The position numbers were made by a program, and so were the translations under genes. Shown in pieces: positions 1 to 7,540 of a DNA stretch of 64,000 bases; positions within the stretch are counted from its first letter, which is position 1, and every line of letters starts with the position of its first letter. Origin of the DNA: Flavisolibacter tropicus. GTDB lineage: Bacteria > Bacteroidota > Bacteroidia > Chitinophagales > Chitinophagaceae. Location of the stretch: assembly GCF_001644645.1 (NCBI RefSeq), contig NZ_CP011390.1, positions 4,522,001 to 4,586,000 on the forward strand, read 5' to 3'. The notes beneath the pieces are model-generated. The model was not told the origin of the DNA. It ran no database searches and saw only the letters and a program-made list of their open reading frames with translations.

Positions 1-1
1 T

Positions 2-94
2 GCACTTGACAGGCCACTATATGATTCCATCATTTTATTGAAGAATGATTTTGGTAATAAAGCTTTAAAGGGATTAAGAAATTCAGTAATTTGA
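2..94 (+). CDS. possible 3' end of an upstream gene
   Basis: An open frame is already running at the window edge and stops at TGA 92-94, giving about 30 codons. The residues are a plausible protein tail (ending GLRNSVI), but no family can be recognised from so little. The next gene starts 40 bases downstream on the same strand. It may be a chance open frame. Confidence 0.25.
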   Translation, partial: ALDRPLYDSIILLKNDFGNKALKGLRNSVI

Positions 95-133
95 TATACC
101 ATACGATATTAAACCTACCTACGCCGTTTTTCA

Positions 134-679
134 ATGATTACAGACCAGGGAAATAATTTGCTAACACAAGCGTCGGATGCTCATATTATAGCTCAAAGGG
201 CCGTGCAGCAAGCCAATCAAATGCTGGAAGAAGGTGAACTGCAGCATAAAGTACTGACCTGTCTGATAAATGCGGCGGAAGAGATAGCCGGCGCCGACTC
301 TGTCAGTTCCATTCTGGTGCTGGACAAAGGCGGTTTATTGCGGAATGGTTGTTCGCCTCGCCTCCCATATGATTATCTAACGGCCATTGACGGCTTGAAA
401 CCCAATCCGCTGTTGGGTACCTGTGCCTCGGCGGCGGCCACGGGTACAATGGTGATAACAAAAGATTTTAAGTCGGATGATAAATGGGCTGAATTACGCC
501 ACCTGCCACTGGCGCTTGGCTTTGTTGGGGCCTGGAGTATGCCTATTAAAACAGCCGAAGGAAAAGTGTTGGGAACCTTTGGTACCTATTTTAGGCAAAA
601 TCGCGAACCATCACCGGAAGAGATCAGTAGCGTTCAACTCCTTGCCGATACAGCGGTAAAAGTCTTGTGCGTAGTGTGA
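134..679 (+). CDS. stand-alone GAF domain protein
   Basis: The 181-aa product is essentially one GAF domain (about residues 35-180) after a short helical N-terminus, with no kinase, cyclase or DNA-binding domain attached. Family features seen are a conserved small-residue run after LLGTCAS, the W in DDKW, and a closing strand GTFGTYF followed by REPSPEE, a typical end of GAF domains in bacterial sensor kinases. GAF domains bind small ligands or mediate signalling contacts. No signal peptide or membrane segment is present, so it should be cytoplasmic. It converges with the cyclase gene downstream. The ligand and partner cannot be told from the sequence. Confidence 0.8.
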   Translation: MITDQGNNLLTQASDAHIIAQRAVQQANQMLEEGELQHKVLTCLINAAEEIAGADSVSSILVLDKGGLLRNGCSPRLPYDYLTAIDGLKPNPLLGTCASAAATGTMVITKDFKSDDKWAELRHLPLALGFVGAWSMPIKTAEGKVLGTFGTYFRQNREPSPEEISSVQLLADTAVKVLCVV

Positions 680-813
680 TGTGTTGTGGCCTCTTACTAT
701 TTGTAGTATTCTTCAAATCATAAACGACTGTTATCCCGAAATTGCAACTTCAGACTTGGATGCTTTGCGGAATACCGACAATGATCAGGCTGTATGTGTT
801 GCCAGGTTTATAG

Positions 814-1848
814 TCATAGGCTACGAATATCACTCACACTGAAAAGCTCCACTTCTGTTTCTTTGCCACGAAGTGTTGTTGCACCTATTCGTTCCCAGAG
901 GAAACCATTCATCGATTTGAGCTGGTTCATCAGTATTCCGGAAACCAGGCACTCACATTGGTATTGCCTGCAGGCATCCCGGATTCTGGCGGTTGTATTG
1001 AGCACATCGCCGTTATAGACAATCTCCTGTTTTAGATCGCCTATTTGTGCGCTAATGACTTTTCCAAAATGCAATCCTGCTTTGAAGGTTGGCTGTACAC
1101 CAAACTTTTTCAGGTAATGACTGCTATTTCGGTGCAGGTTTTCCTGGAATAGAAAAAAGGTTTTTAGGCAATTCGCATTTTCCAGACCCTGCTTTACCTC
1201 CCATGTAAGAACAACTTCATCTCCCACATACTGATAGATCTCCGCTTTTGTTTGAAGTACGGGTTGAGAAATTTCATGGAAAAGCTCATTCAGCAAAGCG
1301 TAAAAACGTACATGTCCTAGTTGTTCTGCAATAGTTGTGGATGAATTCATATCAAGGAACATAAAGATTCGTTCCTCCTCGTGGGGCTTGTGGTATTTGC
1401 CACTAATGAATTTCCATAATATCCCTTCACCCAGCAGGCGGTTGAGATGCAGAAAGAAAACAAGCAAACTATAAATGGCTAGTGTATAAACCACTAATAT
1501 CAATTGATCTAAAGAGGCCAGCGATACAAAGAGCTCACTGATTTTGCGATGTTCAAAAAGGCCCGCAATAAACATCATGATAACACTGACAACATAAATG
1601 GCGGCCGTATATAGTAGTATCTTAAATAACGTGATCTTGGTGAATGACCAGTGTTGAAACCGTCGTTCGGTCTTTGGGAACAGAAATAGCTCCAATAAGC
1701 CAAAGACCAAGCCTAGTGGCAGTCCGACCAACACACTTCTATGATCGAGGTGCTTTTCATTTATAAGTTGATAGATCACCCCGGCAAAACCTGTAAATAG
1801 GCAAATGAAGGCCAGCGTTCTAAGCGTTCTGACGCGATTGGGTTGCAT
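814..1848 (-). CDS. membrane-bound class III adenylate/guanylate cyclase
   Basis: The 344-aa protein has about four N-terminal membrane helices (around residues 10-28, 38-56, 72-95 and 110-132) and a C-terminal class III cyclase catalytic domain (about 160-340). The metal-binding aspartates are visible as D166 in FLDMNSS and D210 in YQYVGDEV, and the transition-state Asn/Arg pair as N284 and R288 in DVLNTTARI. At the position where classical adenylyl cyclases have the adenine-selecting lysine (KTIGD) this protein has Q, so the choice of ATP or GTP is unclear. It would make a cyclic nucleotide at the cytoplasmic face of the inner membrane. The gene stands alone, with a long upstream gap that may hold its control region. 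Confidence 0.85.
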   Translation of the reverse strand: MQPNRVRTLRTLAFICLFTGFAGVIYQLINEKHLDHRSVLVGLPLGLVFGLLELFLFPKTERRFQHWSFTKITLFKILLYTAAIYVVSVIMMFIAGLFEHRKISELFVSLASLDQLILVVYTLAIYSLLVFFLHLNRLLGEGILWKFISGKYHKPHEEERIFMFLDMNSSTTIAEQLGHVRFYALLNELFHEISQPVLQTKAEIYQYVGDEVVLTWEVKQGLENANCLKTFFLFQENLHRNSSHYLKKFGVQPTFKAGLHFGKVISAQIGDLKQEIVYNGDVLNTTARIRDACRQYQCECLVSGILMNQLKSMNGFLWERIGATTLRGKETEVELFSVSDIRSL

Positions 1849-2645
1849 ATGTCAGAATTAATGGTAGAGAAATTATCATTCTCGCTAGGGTATGAAGTGC
1901 CGTTCGACTATAATGAAGGTAGATAAAGTTGTTGTGTTAAATAAGTATTCTGCTTTCACATGTCTGCATCCCGGTTTTTGGGAGATAAAAGAAACGTTGG
2001 CTGGAACAACGAAAGGCCGGTTGCAGTCATAATCAAACGCCGTGTCCCTGTAAACGCAACAAGCCTATGAGAGGAGCCAAAGCTAGTGCCAGGAAAGAGT
2101 GTGCAATGCTGCACTATTAAGTTGATGATCGTTACTTAATAAAGGAAGCTTTTAATGACCGCTTGCTTCGTTTCACGTTCAAAAAAAGTCAATTCATTCA
2201 ATACGCTTAGCGCATCAGTGTTTGCTGTTACTATTTTTGTGTGGACCTAAATGGATTGTGTGTGTAAGACTGACGTTCAGTTGCCGTTGTTGGACGGTAG
2301 TTCTTGTAGAGGCACTATTCACCGGATATGCTTTGTTGAATAGGATTTACAGCTTCAAGTGCTGTTTTTAAAAAGGGCAGCTCCACTTATTCGACACCTC
2401 TATAAAGCATTCGGTCGTTGTCACCATTTATATAGAATGAGGTTGCGCTGATGAAGATCAAAGGCTGCTGTTGCTGCTTTTGTGCTTAATGGTATTCAAA
2501 CGTATTTGTTTGACTATACCAGTGTATCGATTTGCTATACTATGAAATGTGTGGCTTTCTGTTGACCTTAAAATTAATCTGTAATAAGCTATCAATTATT
2601 TAAATGCGCCCGCACAAAGGGCATATAGATGAAAACATACCTTTT
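1849..2645. other. intergenic stretch with no gene recognised
   Basis: About 800 bases between the divergent cyclase and small lipoprotein genes. I see no credible coding frame, tRNA or known RNA motif. The composition resembles the rest of the intergenic DNA. It could hold divergent promoters or a decayed gene. Confidence 0.4.
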
Positions 2646-2792
2646 ATGAAAATTAAACAAACTTTAGATTTACGCATTGTAGCGGCTTCTCTTATCATCG
2701 CGGTTTTAGTAATTGCTTCCTCCTGTGCTTCTGCAAAAGGCTATACCGGCAGAAGGGGTGGGTGTAATGCTACGCGGTATACTATTCTGTAA
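2646..2792 (+). CDS. tiny putative lipoprotein
   Basis: A 48-codon frame starting at the ATG at 2646 encodes a positively charged start (MKIKQ), a hydrophobic stretch, and an ASSC lipobox-like site near residue 27, followed by a short Gly/Arg-rich tail with one further Cys (GRRGGCNATR). Bacteroidota often encode such very short lipoproteins of unknown role. An ATG 42 bases upstream gives a longer version, but the extra residues do not look like a signal sequence. A palindromic repeat and a strong hairpin follow the stop codon. No function can be assigned. Confidence 0.5.
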   Translation: MKIKQTLDLRIVAASLIIAVLVIASSCASAKGYTGRRGGCNATRYTIL

Positions 2793-2814
2793 CATACCGG
2801 CTAGAGACAGCGCG

Positions 2815-2890
2815 GCGAGAGCCAGGCTGGTGAGTGGTGAGTGAGGGAAGCTGCAAGCTGTACGCTACACGCTGCAAGCAGAAAACAGCC
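2815..2890. repeat. short tandem repeats with 7-bp units (GTGAGTG and CTGCAAG types)
   Basis: Directly after the small lipoprotein gene lie a GTGAGTG-type tract and a GCTGCAAGC-type tract. The same two tracts recur in opposite orientation at 57330-57500, next to each other again, which shows they are a dispersed pair rather than a chance pattern. Confidence 0.6.
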
Positions 2891-2907
2891 TGTCGTGAAA
2901 GAGCCAG

Positions 2908-2946
2908 GCGCACGCCCCCAGCCCCTAAAGGGGAACGCCCGCGCAC
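2908..2946. repeat. GC-rich palindromic repeat with CCCCTAAAGGGG core, copy 1
   Basis: A GC-rich element framed by GCGCACGCC and CGCGCAC around a CCCCTAAAGGGG palindrome. Near-identical copies lie at 53990-54026 (same orientation) and 55388-55425 (inverted). It sits between the short-tandem-repeat tract and the terminator hairpin at 2972. Confidence 0.75.
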
Positions 2947-2971
2947 ATAAGAGCAAATACTTTTAAAATAT

Positions 2972-2999
2972 AAAAGCACTCCGTTAGTGGAGTGCTTTT
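2972..2999. terminator. bidirectional terminator hairpin, AAAAGCACTCC family
   Basis: Perfect 11-bp stem AAAAGCACTCC / GGAGTGCTTTT with a 6-base loop, flanked by A-runs and T-runs so that it can work in both directions between the convergent lipoprotein and DUF2200 genes. The same stem occurs at five other places in the window. Confidence 0.8.
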
Positions 3000-3151
3000 A
3001 TATTTATCAATTCATCTTTTCTTAATTGAACATTGAAAGTTGGATCTAGGATTGAGTATTGAACATTTCCTCCTCTTCTATGTGTTTCTTCCTGTCTTTC
3101 AACTTTTGTTTCAGAGGTGAATGGTGGTTATTCAACTGTTTGCAAGCTGCT

Positions 3152-3517
3152 CTATGCCATTCGTAAGATCTTCTCCATCTTACGGCCTTTCGCTAATTCG
3201 TCTACCAGCTTATCTAGATATCGTACCTGCTTTGTTAATGGGTTTTCAATTTCTTCAATCCTGTAGCCACAGATGACACCGGTAACGAGGTGGGCATTTG
3301 GATTAAGAGTAGCTTGCTGAAAGAATTGTTCAAACGTTAGTTTCTTTTCTATGATCTCTTGTAGTTTCTGTTCATCAAAACCCGTTAGCCATTCAATGAC
3401 CTGGTGCAATTCTTCTTTGGTTCTTCCTTTCTTCTCGGCTTTTGCCACATAATGTGGATATACAGAGGCGAATGTCATTTTTGCAATACGCTCATCGTGA
3501 TTGTTTGTATTGTTCAT
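3152..3517 (-). CDS. DUF2200 family protein
   Basis: The 121-aa protein matches the DUF2200 family along its length: an opening [20 protein letters not shown], a central [13 protein letters not shown] helix (here [11 protein letters not shown]), and a charged C-terminal helix ending KILRMA. The family is small, soluble and of unknown function, and is scattered across unrelated bacteria as an accessory gene. It is the last gene of the minus-strand accessory run and ends near the hairpin at 2972. A diverged repeat lies just upstream of its start codon. Confidence 0.85.
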   Translation of the reverse strand: MNNTNNHDERIAKMTFASVYPHYVAKAEKKGRTKEELHQVIEWLTGFDEQKLQEIIEKKLTFEQFFQQATLNPNAHLVTGVICGYRIEEIENPLTKQVRYLDKLVDELAKGRKMEKILRMA

Positions 3518-3530
3518 AGCTTGTATTTTC

Positions 3531-3630
3531 TACGCTGTTATAGGTGTTTCTCTTGGTTTCGGTGTTGCAGCTGCTCCAACACCGAAATTAATAAAAGCGA
3601 GACAAGGAAAGAATGGCAAGACTTTATATC
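3531..3630. repeat. diverged spacer repeat, copy 1 (CCAACACCGAAATTAA type)
   Basis: This spacer aligns with those at 4741-4840 and 7401-7472 around a shared core CACCAACACCGAAATTAAGG-like stretch, with additional matches on both sides (CTTTATATC, ACAAGGAAAG). It contains an inverted repeat CGGTGTTG / CAACACCG. All three copies have the same orientation and sit 15-45 bases before a minus-strand start codon. Confidence 0.6.
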
Positions 3631-3655
3631 AATATTTTGTTAGCAACAGGTTGTA

Positions 3656-4723
3656 TCAATTAATCTCAAGACTTACAATCTGTGGTTGTATTGTTGGCTT
3701 GCCGTTTACTTTCATTGGCGTCCAATTTTCCATTGTCTGTAAAACTTCAATTAAATCTAATTCGTGGCCAATTCTAGATAGTGGTCTAAAATTAGTCATC
3801 TTGCCATCTTTGTCAATTATTATCCCAATTCTAATAATCCCCCGGTTGAGTATTGGTCCGGTGAGTACTATTCTTTTCCTTATCTGTTCATAAAATCTAT
3901 TCATTCCACCTGGGTACTTCGCATATTCCAGGTTGTTCTTTTGAATTTTATAGCAGCGGCTCATCTGGAATTGTTCTGCTGTCAAAAACGCTGGAGTTTT
4001 CTCAATGGAACAATACTGGGTGTCTTTGTATGATTCGGTTCCTGAAGCCACTGAAATCATTTTCCCGCTAATAAACTTCCCTTCTTTGTATTTTTCAATA
4101 TTGGTCGTCATGTTTCGAGAAGGCAATGTGTTTTTCCATGTTCCATTTTTTCGTCCATTAAGAACTTCCCCCGAAGTTTTTATGAATTCATCTGAAGGTG
4201 TATAACTATACCATTCACCATTTCCAGACTCTACCAATTTCTTTCCTTCTTTATTCCAAAATTCCATAATTAGAATTTCATTGTCCTGAAAGTCCAGTAT
4301 CTGGCGCTTGGTGCCGTCCTCATAGAAATATTCCCAAATCCCAGTTTTTTTATCATTTACATACTTGCCAGATTGTTCAAGTTGCCCGTTTGGGAAGTAG
4401 ATATTAAATAAACCTTCCTTATTCCCCTTTGTATAATTCCCTTCAATGGCTATTGTACTGTCGTGAGCATAATAGTCAACAAAGTTTCCAGTAAAAGTTA
4501 ATAGGACTGTGTCCATTCTTGAGATCCTGAAAATTGTACCGCAAACAGGCTTTACTAATTGCCATCTGTCATTGTAATAAAATACCAGCGTGTCAGAACC
4601 CCTTTGTCGAATGACTTCATATATTGAAGTTGGACGTGCTTCAAAATTTGCTGAGTCATTAGTTTGGGAATACAGGTTGTTAAACAATAAAACAAAGGAT
4701 ATTAATAGTAGGAGTCTTTTCAT
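3656..4723 (-). CDS. secreted MORN/YwqK-type repeat protein with TonB-C-like tail
   Basis: The 355-aa protein has a signal peptide (MKRLLLLISFVLLFNNLYSQ). A middle part (about 95-215) contains repeated YxxGxxxG-type MORN/YwqK units such as GNYTKGNKEGLFNIYFPNG and SGKYVNDKKTGIWEYF. The C-terminal segment (about 285-355) resembles the TonB C-terminal fold (IIIDKDGKMTNFRPLSRIG, then VLQTMENWTPMKVNGKP). This combination is common in Bacteroidota envelope proteins, but the job is unknown. There is no TonB transmembrane anchor beyond the signal peptide, so energy transduction is unlikely. It lies in the accessory run between two copies of a spacer repeat. Confidence 0.75.
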   Translation of the reverse strand: MKRLLLLISFVLLFNNLYSQTNDSANFEARPTSIYEVIRQRGSDTLVFYYNDRWQLVKPVCGTIFRISRMDTVLLTFTGNFVDYYAHDSTIAIEGNYTKGNKEGLFNIYFPNGQLEQSGKYVNDKKTGIWEYFYEDGTKRQILDFQDNEILIMEFWNKEGKKLVESGNGEWYSYTPSDEFIKTSGEVLNGRKNGTWKNTLPSRNMTTNIEKYKEGKFISGKMISVASGTESYKDTQYCSIEKTPAFLTAEQFQMSRCYKIQKNNLEYAKYPGGMNRFYEQIRKRIVLTGPILNRGIIRIGIIIDKDGKMTNFRPLSRIGHELDLIEVLQTMENWTPMKVNGKPTIQPQIVSLEIN

Positions 4724-4740
4724 AAGTTAATTGTCTCTTT

Positions 4741-4840
4741 ACGACGTTGTTGGTATTCCTATTGGCTTTGTGTTGTATCTGCACCAACACCGAAATTAAG
4801 GAAAGCTGCACAAGGAAAGGCTGATGATACTTTATATCGG
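4741..4840. repeat. diverged spacer repeat, copy 2
   Basis: Second copy of the spacer repeat, ending 18 bases before the MORN-protein start codon. It shares the CACCAACACCGAAATTAAGG core with the other copies and has arms TGTTGGT and ACCAACA. Relative to copy 3 it carries a 1-base deletion, so whatever frame the family may once have encoded is not conserved in all copies. Confidence 0.6.
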
Positions 4841-4860
4841 GTAGTTGGCGGGGCATTGTT

Positions 4861-5211
4861 TTATTCGTTATCATAAGGCCTAACTTGGTCAGCCAGTTTT
4901 TTAGGGGCTACTTCACAATAGGCGCATGTCAATGCGTCTGAGAATAGGTCTTTATTAACTTTATTCATTTCAATAAGTGTCCAACCTTGCTTGCCCCATT
5001 TGTTGTTAACTGGATAAATAATTGTCTTGTCAGCAGCCGAAAAAACATTCTGATCTATCTCTGATAGTTTTATACAAGCTCTTTTGTTTTGGTTGTCATA
5101 AGTTGCAAATATTTTCTTTTTCACTCTGAAAGAAGTCTTTTCAAAATGAGGATCTTCTGTCACTTCTGGAAATGAAAGAGCAATGGTTCTATAGGTGTCA
5201 AAGCTTATCAT
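4861..5211 (-). CDS. MmcQ/YjbR family protein
   Basis: Reading from the ATG at 5211 gives 116 residues. The pattern is that of the MmcQ/YjbR family: SFPEVTEDPHFEKTSFRVKKKIFATY at the N-terminal side, a middle KLS strand, and the WTLIEMNKV and AYCEVAPKKL elements. Family structures show a cystatin-like fold with a double-stranded-DNA-binding-like surface, but the cellular role is not known. An upstream TTG at 5229 would add six residues and is less likely than the ATG. It is a typical free-standing accessory gene, here between the MORN protein and a secreted unknown. Confidence 0.85.
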   Translation of the reverse strand: MISFDTYRTIALSFPEVTEDPHFEKTSFRVKKKIFATYDNQNKRACIKLSEIDQNVFSAADKTIIYPVNNKWGKQGWTLIEMNKVNKDLFSDALTCAYCEVAPKKLADQVRPYDNE

Positions 5212-5292
5212 TAATTGTCCATTTTTCAATGCTTTCTACAAAACATCATCCCTTCAGTGTTAACCTATCTAATTGGCTGAAACATGGCGTAA

Positions 5293-5320
5293 AAGGCTGT
5301 ATTGAGGAAAATACAGCCTT
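5293..5320 (-). terminator. intrinsic terminator after the 181-aa secreted protein gene
   Basis: Stem AAGGCTGTAT / ATACAGCCTT with an 8-base loop. On the minus strand it is followed by TTTTACG, and it lies 14 bases past the stop codon of the gene at 5334-5879. Confidence 0.75.
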
Positions 5321-5333
5321 ATGTGTTTTCAGG

Positions 5334-5879
5334 CTATGATTTCAGGCTTAAAATCTGGCGGAATACTGGTTGGATCTGGCCATTATGTTTGATCTTTTTT
5401 GTAGACCTGAGTTCTACCATCATGGCCCTACCGTCCACCTCCCCAGAAACGACGATAGCATACCATTTGTGGTTTTCTTTTGTTTCACAGCTAATGGCAT
5501 ATCCTGATACTTCTTTGCCCAACAAATAACAAGTGATTGGCTCTTTTTTAAACGTTTTCTGTTGCTGCTGCATTTGTGAGGCGAAGCTCTCCACATTCCA
5601 AGCTGCAACTTTCAGATTTTGCATATAATCCCAGGATAGTCCTGTGCCGTTATCGCAACCCAGTTGATCCGGCTTGGATACATAGGAGCAGCAATTTGAT
5701 TGATCCTTGCCCTCACAATCTCTTGGTATGGCGTAGGTTTTACCTGCAAAAACAAAGCTGTCTTTCCGGGTAATTTGTTTTGATGTTGTACTGTCGGTTA
5801 AGAGAGCGTTACTGTTAGCTTCCTGACTAAAGGCCGCAGTGAAGGTTAAACAAAGAAATGTTGTTAATAAATGTCTCAT
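5334..5879 (-). CDS. secreted protein of unknown function
   Basis: The 181-aa product starts with a clear signal peptide (MRHLLTTFLCLTFTAAFSQ). The mature part has a Cys-rich stretch around residues 54-75 (DCEGKDQSNCC, then GCDNGTG) and a later CETKENHKWYAIVV strand, which suggests a small disulfide-stabilised periplasmic or outer-surface domain. I recognise no family. A terminator follows it, and an imperfect palindrome lies about 35 bases upstream of its start codon. It is transcribed on its own as far as can be seen. Confidence 0.65.
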   Translation of the reverse strand: MRHLLTTFLCLTFTAAFSQEANSNALLTDSTTSKQITRKDSFVFAGKTYAIPRDCEGKDQSNCCSYVSKPDQLGCDNGTGLSWDYMQNLKVAAWNVESFASQMQQQQKTFKKEPITCYLLGKEVSGYAISCETKENHKWYAIVVSGEVDGRAMMVELRSTKKIKHNGQIQPVFRQILSLKS

Positions 5880-5911
5880 ATGCAGTAGTTATTGGTTAGT
5901 GTACTAATTAG

Positions 5912-5968
5912 TGCATAACGGAAGTGAGCCTGCCGACTATGGTAATAGTCAGTGCTGCATCTGTTTGT
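5912..5968 (-). repeat. quasi-palindromic spacer element A (AACGGA...TCTGTT)
   Basis: Outer arms AACGGA (5917-5922) and TCTGTT (5960-5965), inner AGC/GCT, and a central GACTAT-GGTA-ATAGTC hairpin. On the minus strand it ends CCGTTATGC about 35 bases before the next start codon. The layout of nested arms resembles an integron attC site, but the R-box does not match the usual GTTRRRY consensus exactly. Confidence 0.4.
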
Positions 5969-6055
5969 TTGCAGTTTGAAGATAAGTAGAAATAGGGTTG
6001 TAAAGAATGCATAGATAAAGGGATTTCCCTTTTAGACGTTAAAGGCATTTCGCTT

Positions 6056-6700
6056 TTAGCAAGTGAGGCCATAACCTATAGTCATGCGATTATTATATCT
6101 CCATCTTATCCATCCAGACTTGATAGGTCTTTTGCTTTCATTACATTCCAATGTCTCGTTGGTTCTTACCCTCATCCATTCTCCTTTTATTTCCAACACC
6201 TCAAAACAATCTGCCTGTTCCATCTTCTTGATGGTTTTGGCACCATCTGATGGAGCTAATTTTACATCCAAGTTGAATTCAGTAAGCTTTTCAATAGCAG
6301 TTGTTTCCTTCAATAAAAAGGCAGGCCACTTTACCACTTGCTTAATGGGCTCCGATTTCGTCCACATTGTTCTACCTGATTCATTATTGACAACTACTTT
6401 ATGCCATTTGCCGATACTCGTATCCAAACGGATGATGAATATGCTGTAGTCCAGCCAAAGGCCCTCTGGCTGAAACCAGGAAGCAACCTGCGTGCTGTTT
6501 TTAATTAAATACTCGCCTTGTTTATCCTGTATCACCGAAACAGTTCCTGCAGGAGTTTTCTGCAGCGTATCAGCGTAAAAATAAAGTGTAGGCTTTTTGT
6601 AAAAATCAATTTTAAGAACGCCCAAGCCTAAGTTAATGTTCTTCTGACCGAATGCTAGTAGGGGAGCTAGAAAGAAAAGTATTGACAAAAAGTGTTTCAT
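6056..6700 (-). CDS. secreted protein with C-terminal bacterial SH3-like domain
   Basis: Starting at the ATG at 6700 (214 aa) puts a signal peptide at the N-terminus (MKHFLSILFFLAPLLAFGQ). A TTG 24 bases upstream is an unlikely start because it would bury that signal. The C-terminal part (about 145-205) reads like a bacterial SH3 domain: VKLAPSDGAKTIKKM, then DCFEVLEIKGEWMRVRT and SGWIRWR. Such domains bind cell-wall peptides or other ligands in the periplasm. The N-terminal half is not recognised. A neighbouring quasi-palindrome lies 22 bases before the start codon. Confidence 0.65.
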   Translation of the reverse strand: MKHFLSILFFLAPLLAFGQKNINLGLGVLKIDFYKKPTLYFYADTLQKTPAGTVSVIQDKQGEYLIKNSTQVASWFQPEGLWLDYSIFIIRLDTSIGKWHKVVVNNESGRTMWTKSEPIKQVVKWPAFLLKETTAIEKLTEFNLDVKLAPSDGAKTIKKMEQADCFEVLEIKGEWMRVRTNETLECNESKRPIKSGWIRWRYNNRMTIGYGLTC

Positions 6701-6721
6701 AGAAGATGGTAAAATGAGTTT

Positions 6722-6774
6722 CAACTAACGGAAGGGAACACTGCACTGTAGCACCATCCGTGCTTCTTAGTTGG
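6722..6774 (-). repeat. quasi-palindromic spacer element B (CAACTAACGGA arms)
   Basis: Left arm CAACTAACGGA (6722-6732) pairs with TCCG (6757-6760) plus TTAGTTG (6767-6773), leaving an asymmetric bulge of six bases. An inner TGC/GCA pair adds to the stem. It fills most of the gap between the DHFR-like gene and the SH3-domain gene. Confidence 0.45.
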
Positions 6775-6811
6775 TTTACTCAATGAAGATAATTAAAGCT
6801 TTGTTGCTCCA

Positions 6812-7357
6812 TCATTTTAGGTGTCTATAAATAAGTTGCACCACACCTGATTTAAATCTGTTCACTTCAACTAACTCAAGATTCATTCTTTCTTTCAAAC
6901 CTTCAAATAAGGGCTTGCCACCTCCAAGTACAGTAGGATGGACTGAGATCCTGTAAATATCAATCAAACCATGATGGATGAATGTGGTGATCAATTTTGC
7001 TCCACCATACAGCCATATATCCTTGCCATCTTGATGTTTGATCTGCGCTACTTTTTCGGCTAAGTCAGAAGTTATATACGTAGCGTTATTGTCTTGCGTT
7101 GGGTTGCTGGAAAACACATATTTCTTTTTGGAATGAACGCTAGACCAAATAGACGTTTCTGTTTCGCTAGCGTTTACATCTGGCTGATAATTTCCCCACG
7201 CATCATAGCTTACCCTACCGTAAAAGATGGTGTCGATACTGGAAAGGAAACCTTCAAAGTCCATATCGTCGTCCATAATACACCAATCCACTTCTCCATT
7301 GGGGCCTTCAATAAATCCATCAAGTGTTACGGCTAAATCTAAAATGATCTTTCTCAT
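6812..7357 (-). CDS. dihydrofolate reductase / RibD-C family protein
   Basis: The 181-aa protein fits the RibD C-terminal/DHFR superfamily group to which YyaP and YwjB belong. It opens MRKIILDLAVTLDGFIEGP, followed by a DTIFYGRVSYDAW segment, KDIWLYGGAKLI (the Gly-rich nucleotide-binding turn) and ISVHPTVLGGGKPLFE. Members are presumed NADPH-dependent reductases, but substrates of this branch are generally unknown, so true folate reductase activity should not be assumed. It is soluble and single-domain. Such genes are frequent passengers of mobile or cassette DNA. It belongs to the minus-strand accessory run. Confidence 0.85.
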   Translation of the reverse strand: MRKIILDLAVTLDGFIEGPNGEVDWCIMDDDMDFEGFLSSIDTIFYGRVSYDAWGNYQPDVNASETETSIWSSVHSKKKYVFSSNPTQDNNATYITSDLAEKVAQIKHQDGKDIWLYGGAKLITTFIHHGLIDIYRISVHPTVLGGGKPLFEGLKERMNLELVEVNRFKSGVVQLIYRHLK

Positions 7358-7375
7358 TGCTGGTGAATAATAAGT

Positions 7376-7540
7376 TTACTTGGGGCTTCCCTGCTTGACC
7401 TTACGCCTTTGTTGGTGTTCATCTCGGCTTTGTGCTGTGGCTGCACCAACAAACGAAATTAAGGAAAGGGCGATCATACTCAGTAAAGTGAAGACTCTTA
7501 TATGTGCAATAACCTTTTGCTTAATCAGATTTGTATTCAT
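7376..7540 (-). CDS. possible 54-aa secreted peptide overlapping the amylase gene end
   Basis: A 54-codon frame begins at an ATG (7540) that overlaps the last codons of the amylase gene and ends at TAA 7376-7378, shortly before the DHFR-like gene. It reads as a signal peptide (FTLLSMIALSLISFVGAATAQ) followed by a short, basic, Gln/Arg-rich tail. The frame coincides with the third copy of the spacer repeat; the other two copies have frame differences, so it may be a fossil or a by-product of the repeat. It would be translationally coupled to the amylase gene if real. Confidence 0.3.
   Translation of the reverse strand: MNTNLIKQKVIAHIRVFTLLSMIALSLISFVGAATAQSRDEHQQRRKVKQGSPK
7401..7472. repeat. 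diverged spacer repeat, copy 3
   Basis: Third copy of the spacer repeat also seen at 3531 and 4741. It carries a perfect 8-bp inverted repeat TGTTGGTG / CACCAACA and the downstream AAATTAAGGAAAG block. It ends about 45 bases before the start codon of the DHFR-like gene. Confidence 0.6.

Noticed and set aside
1849..2645. Small RNA or decayed gene in the long gap
   Set aside because: No conserved RNA motif, stable hairpin with U-run, or coding bias could be seen by eye.
3501..3893. 130-codon plus-strand frame opposite the DUF2200/MORN genes
   Set aside because: It runs antisense through a real gene, and most of its apparent peptide similarity comes from the spacer repeat at 3531-3630.
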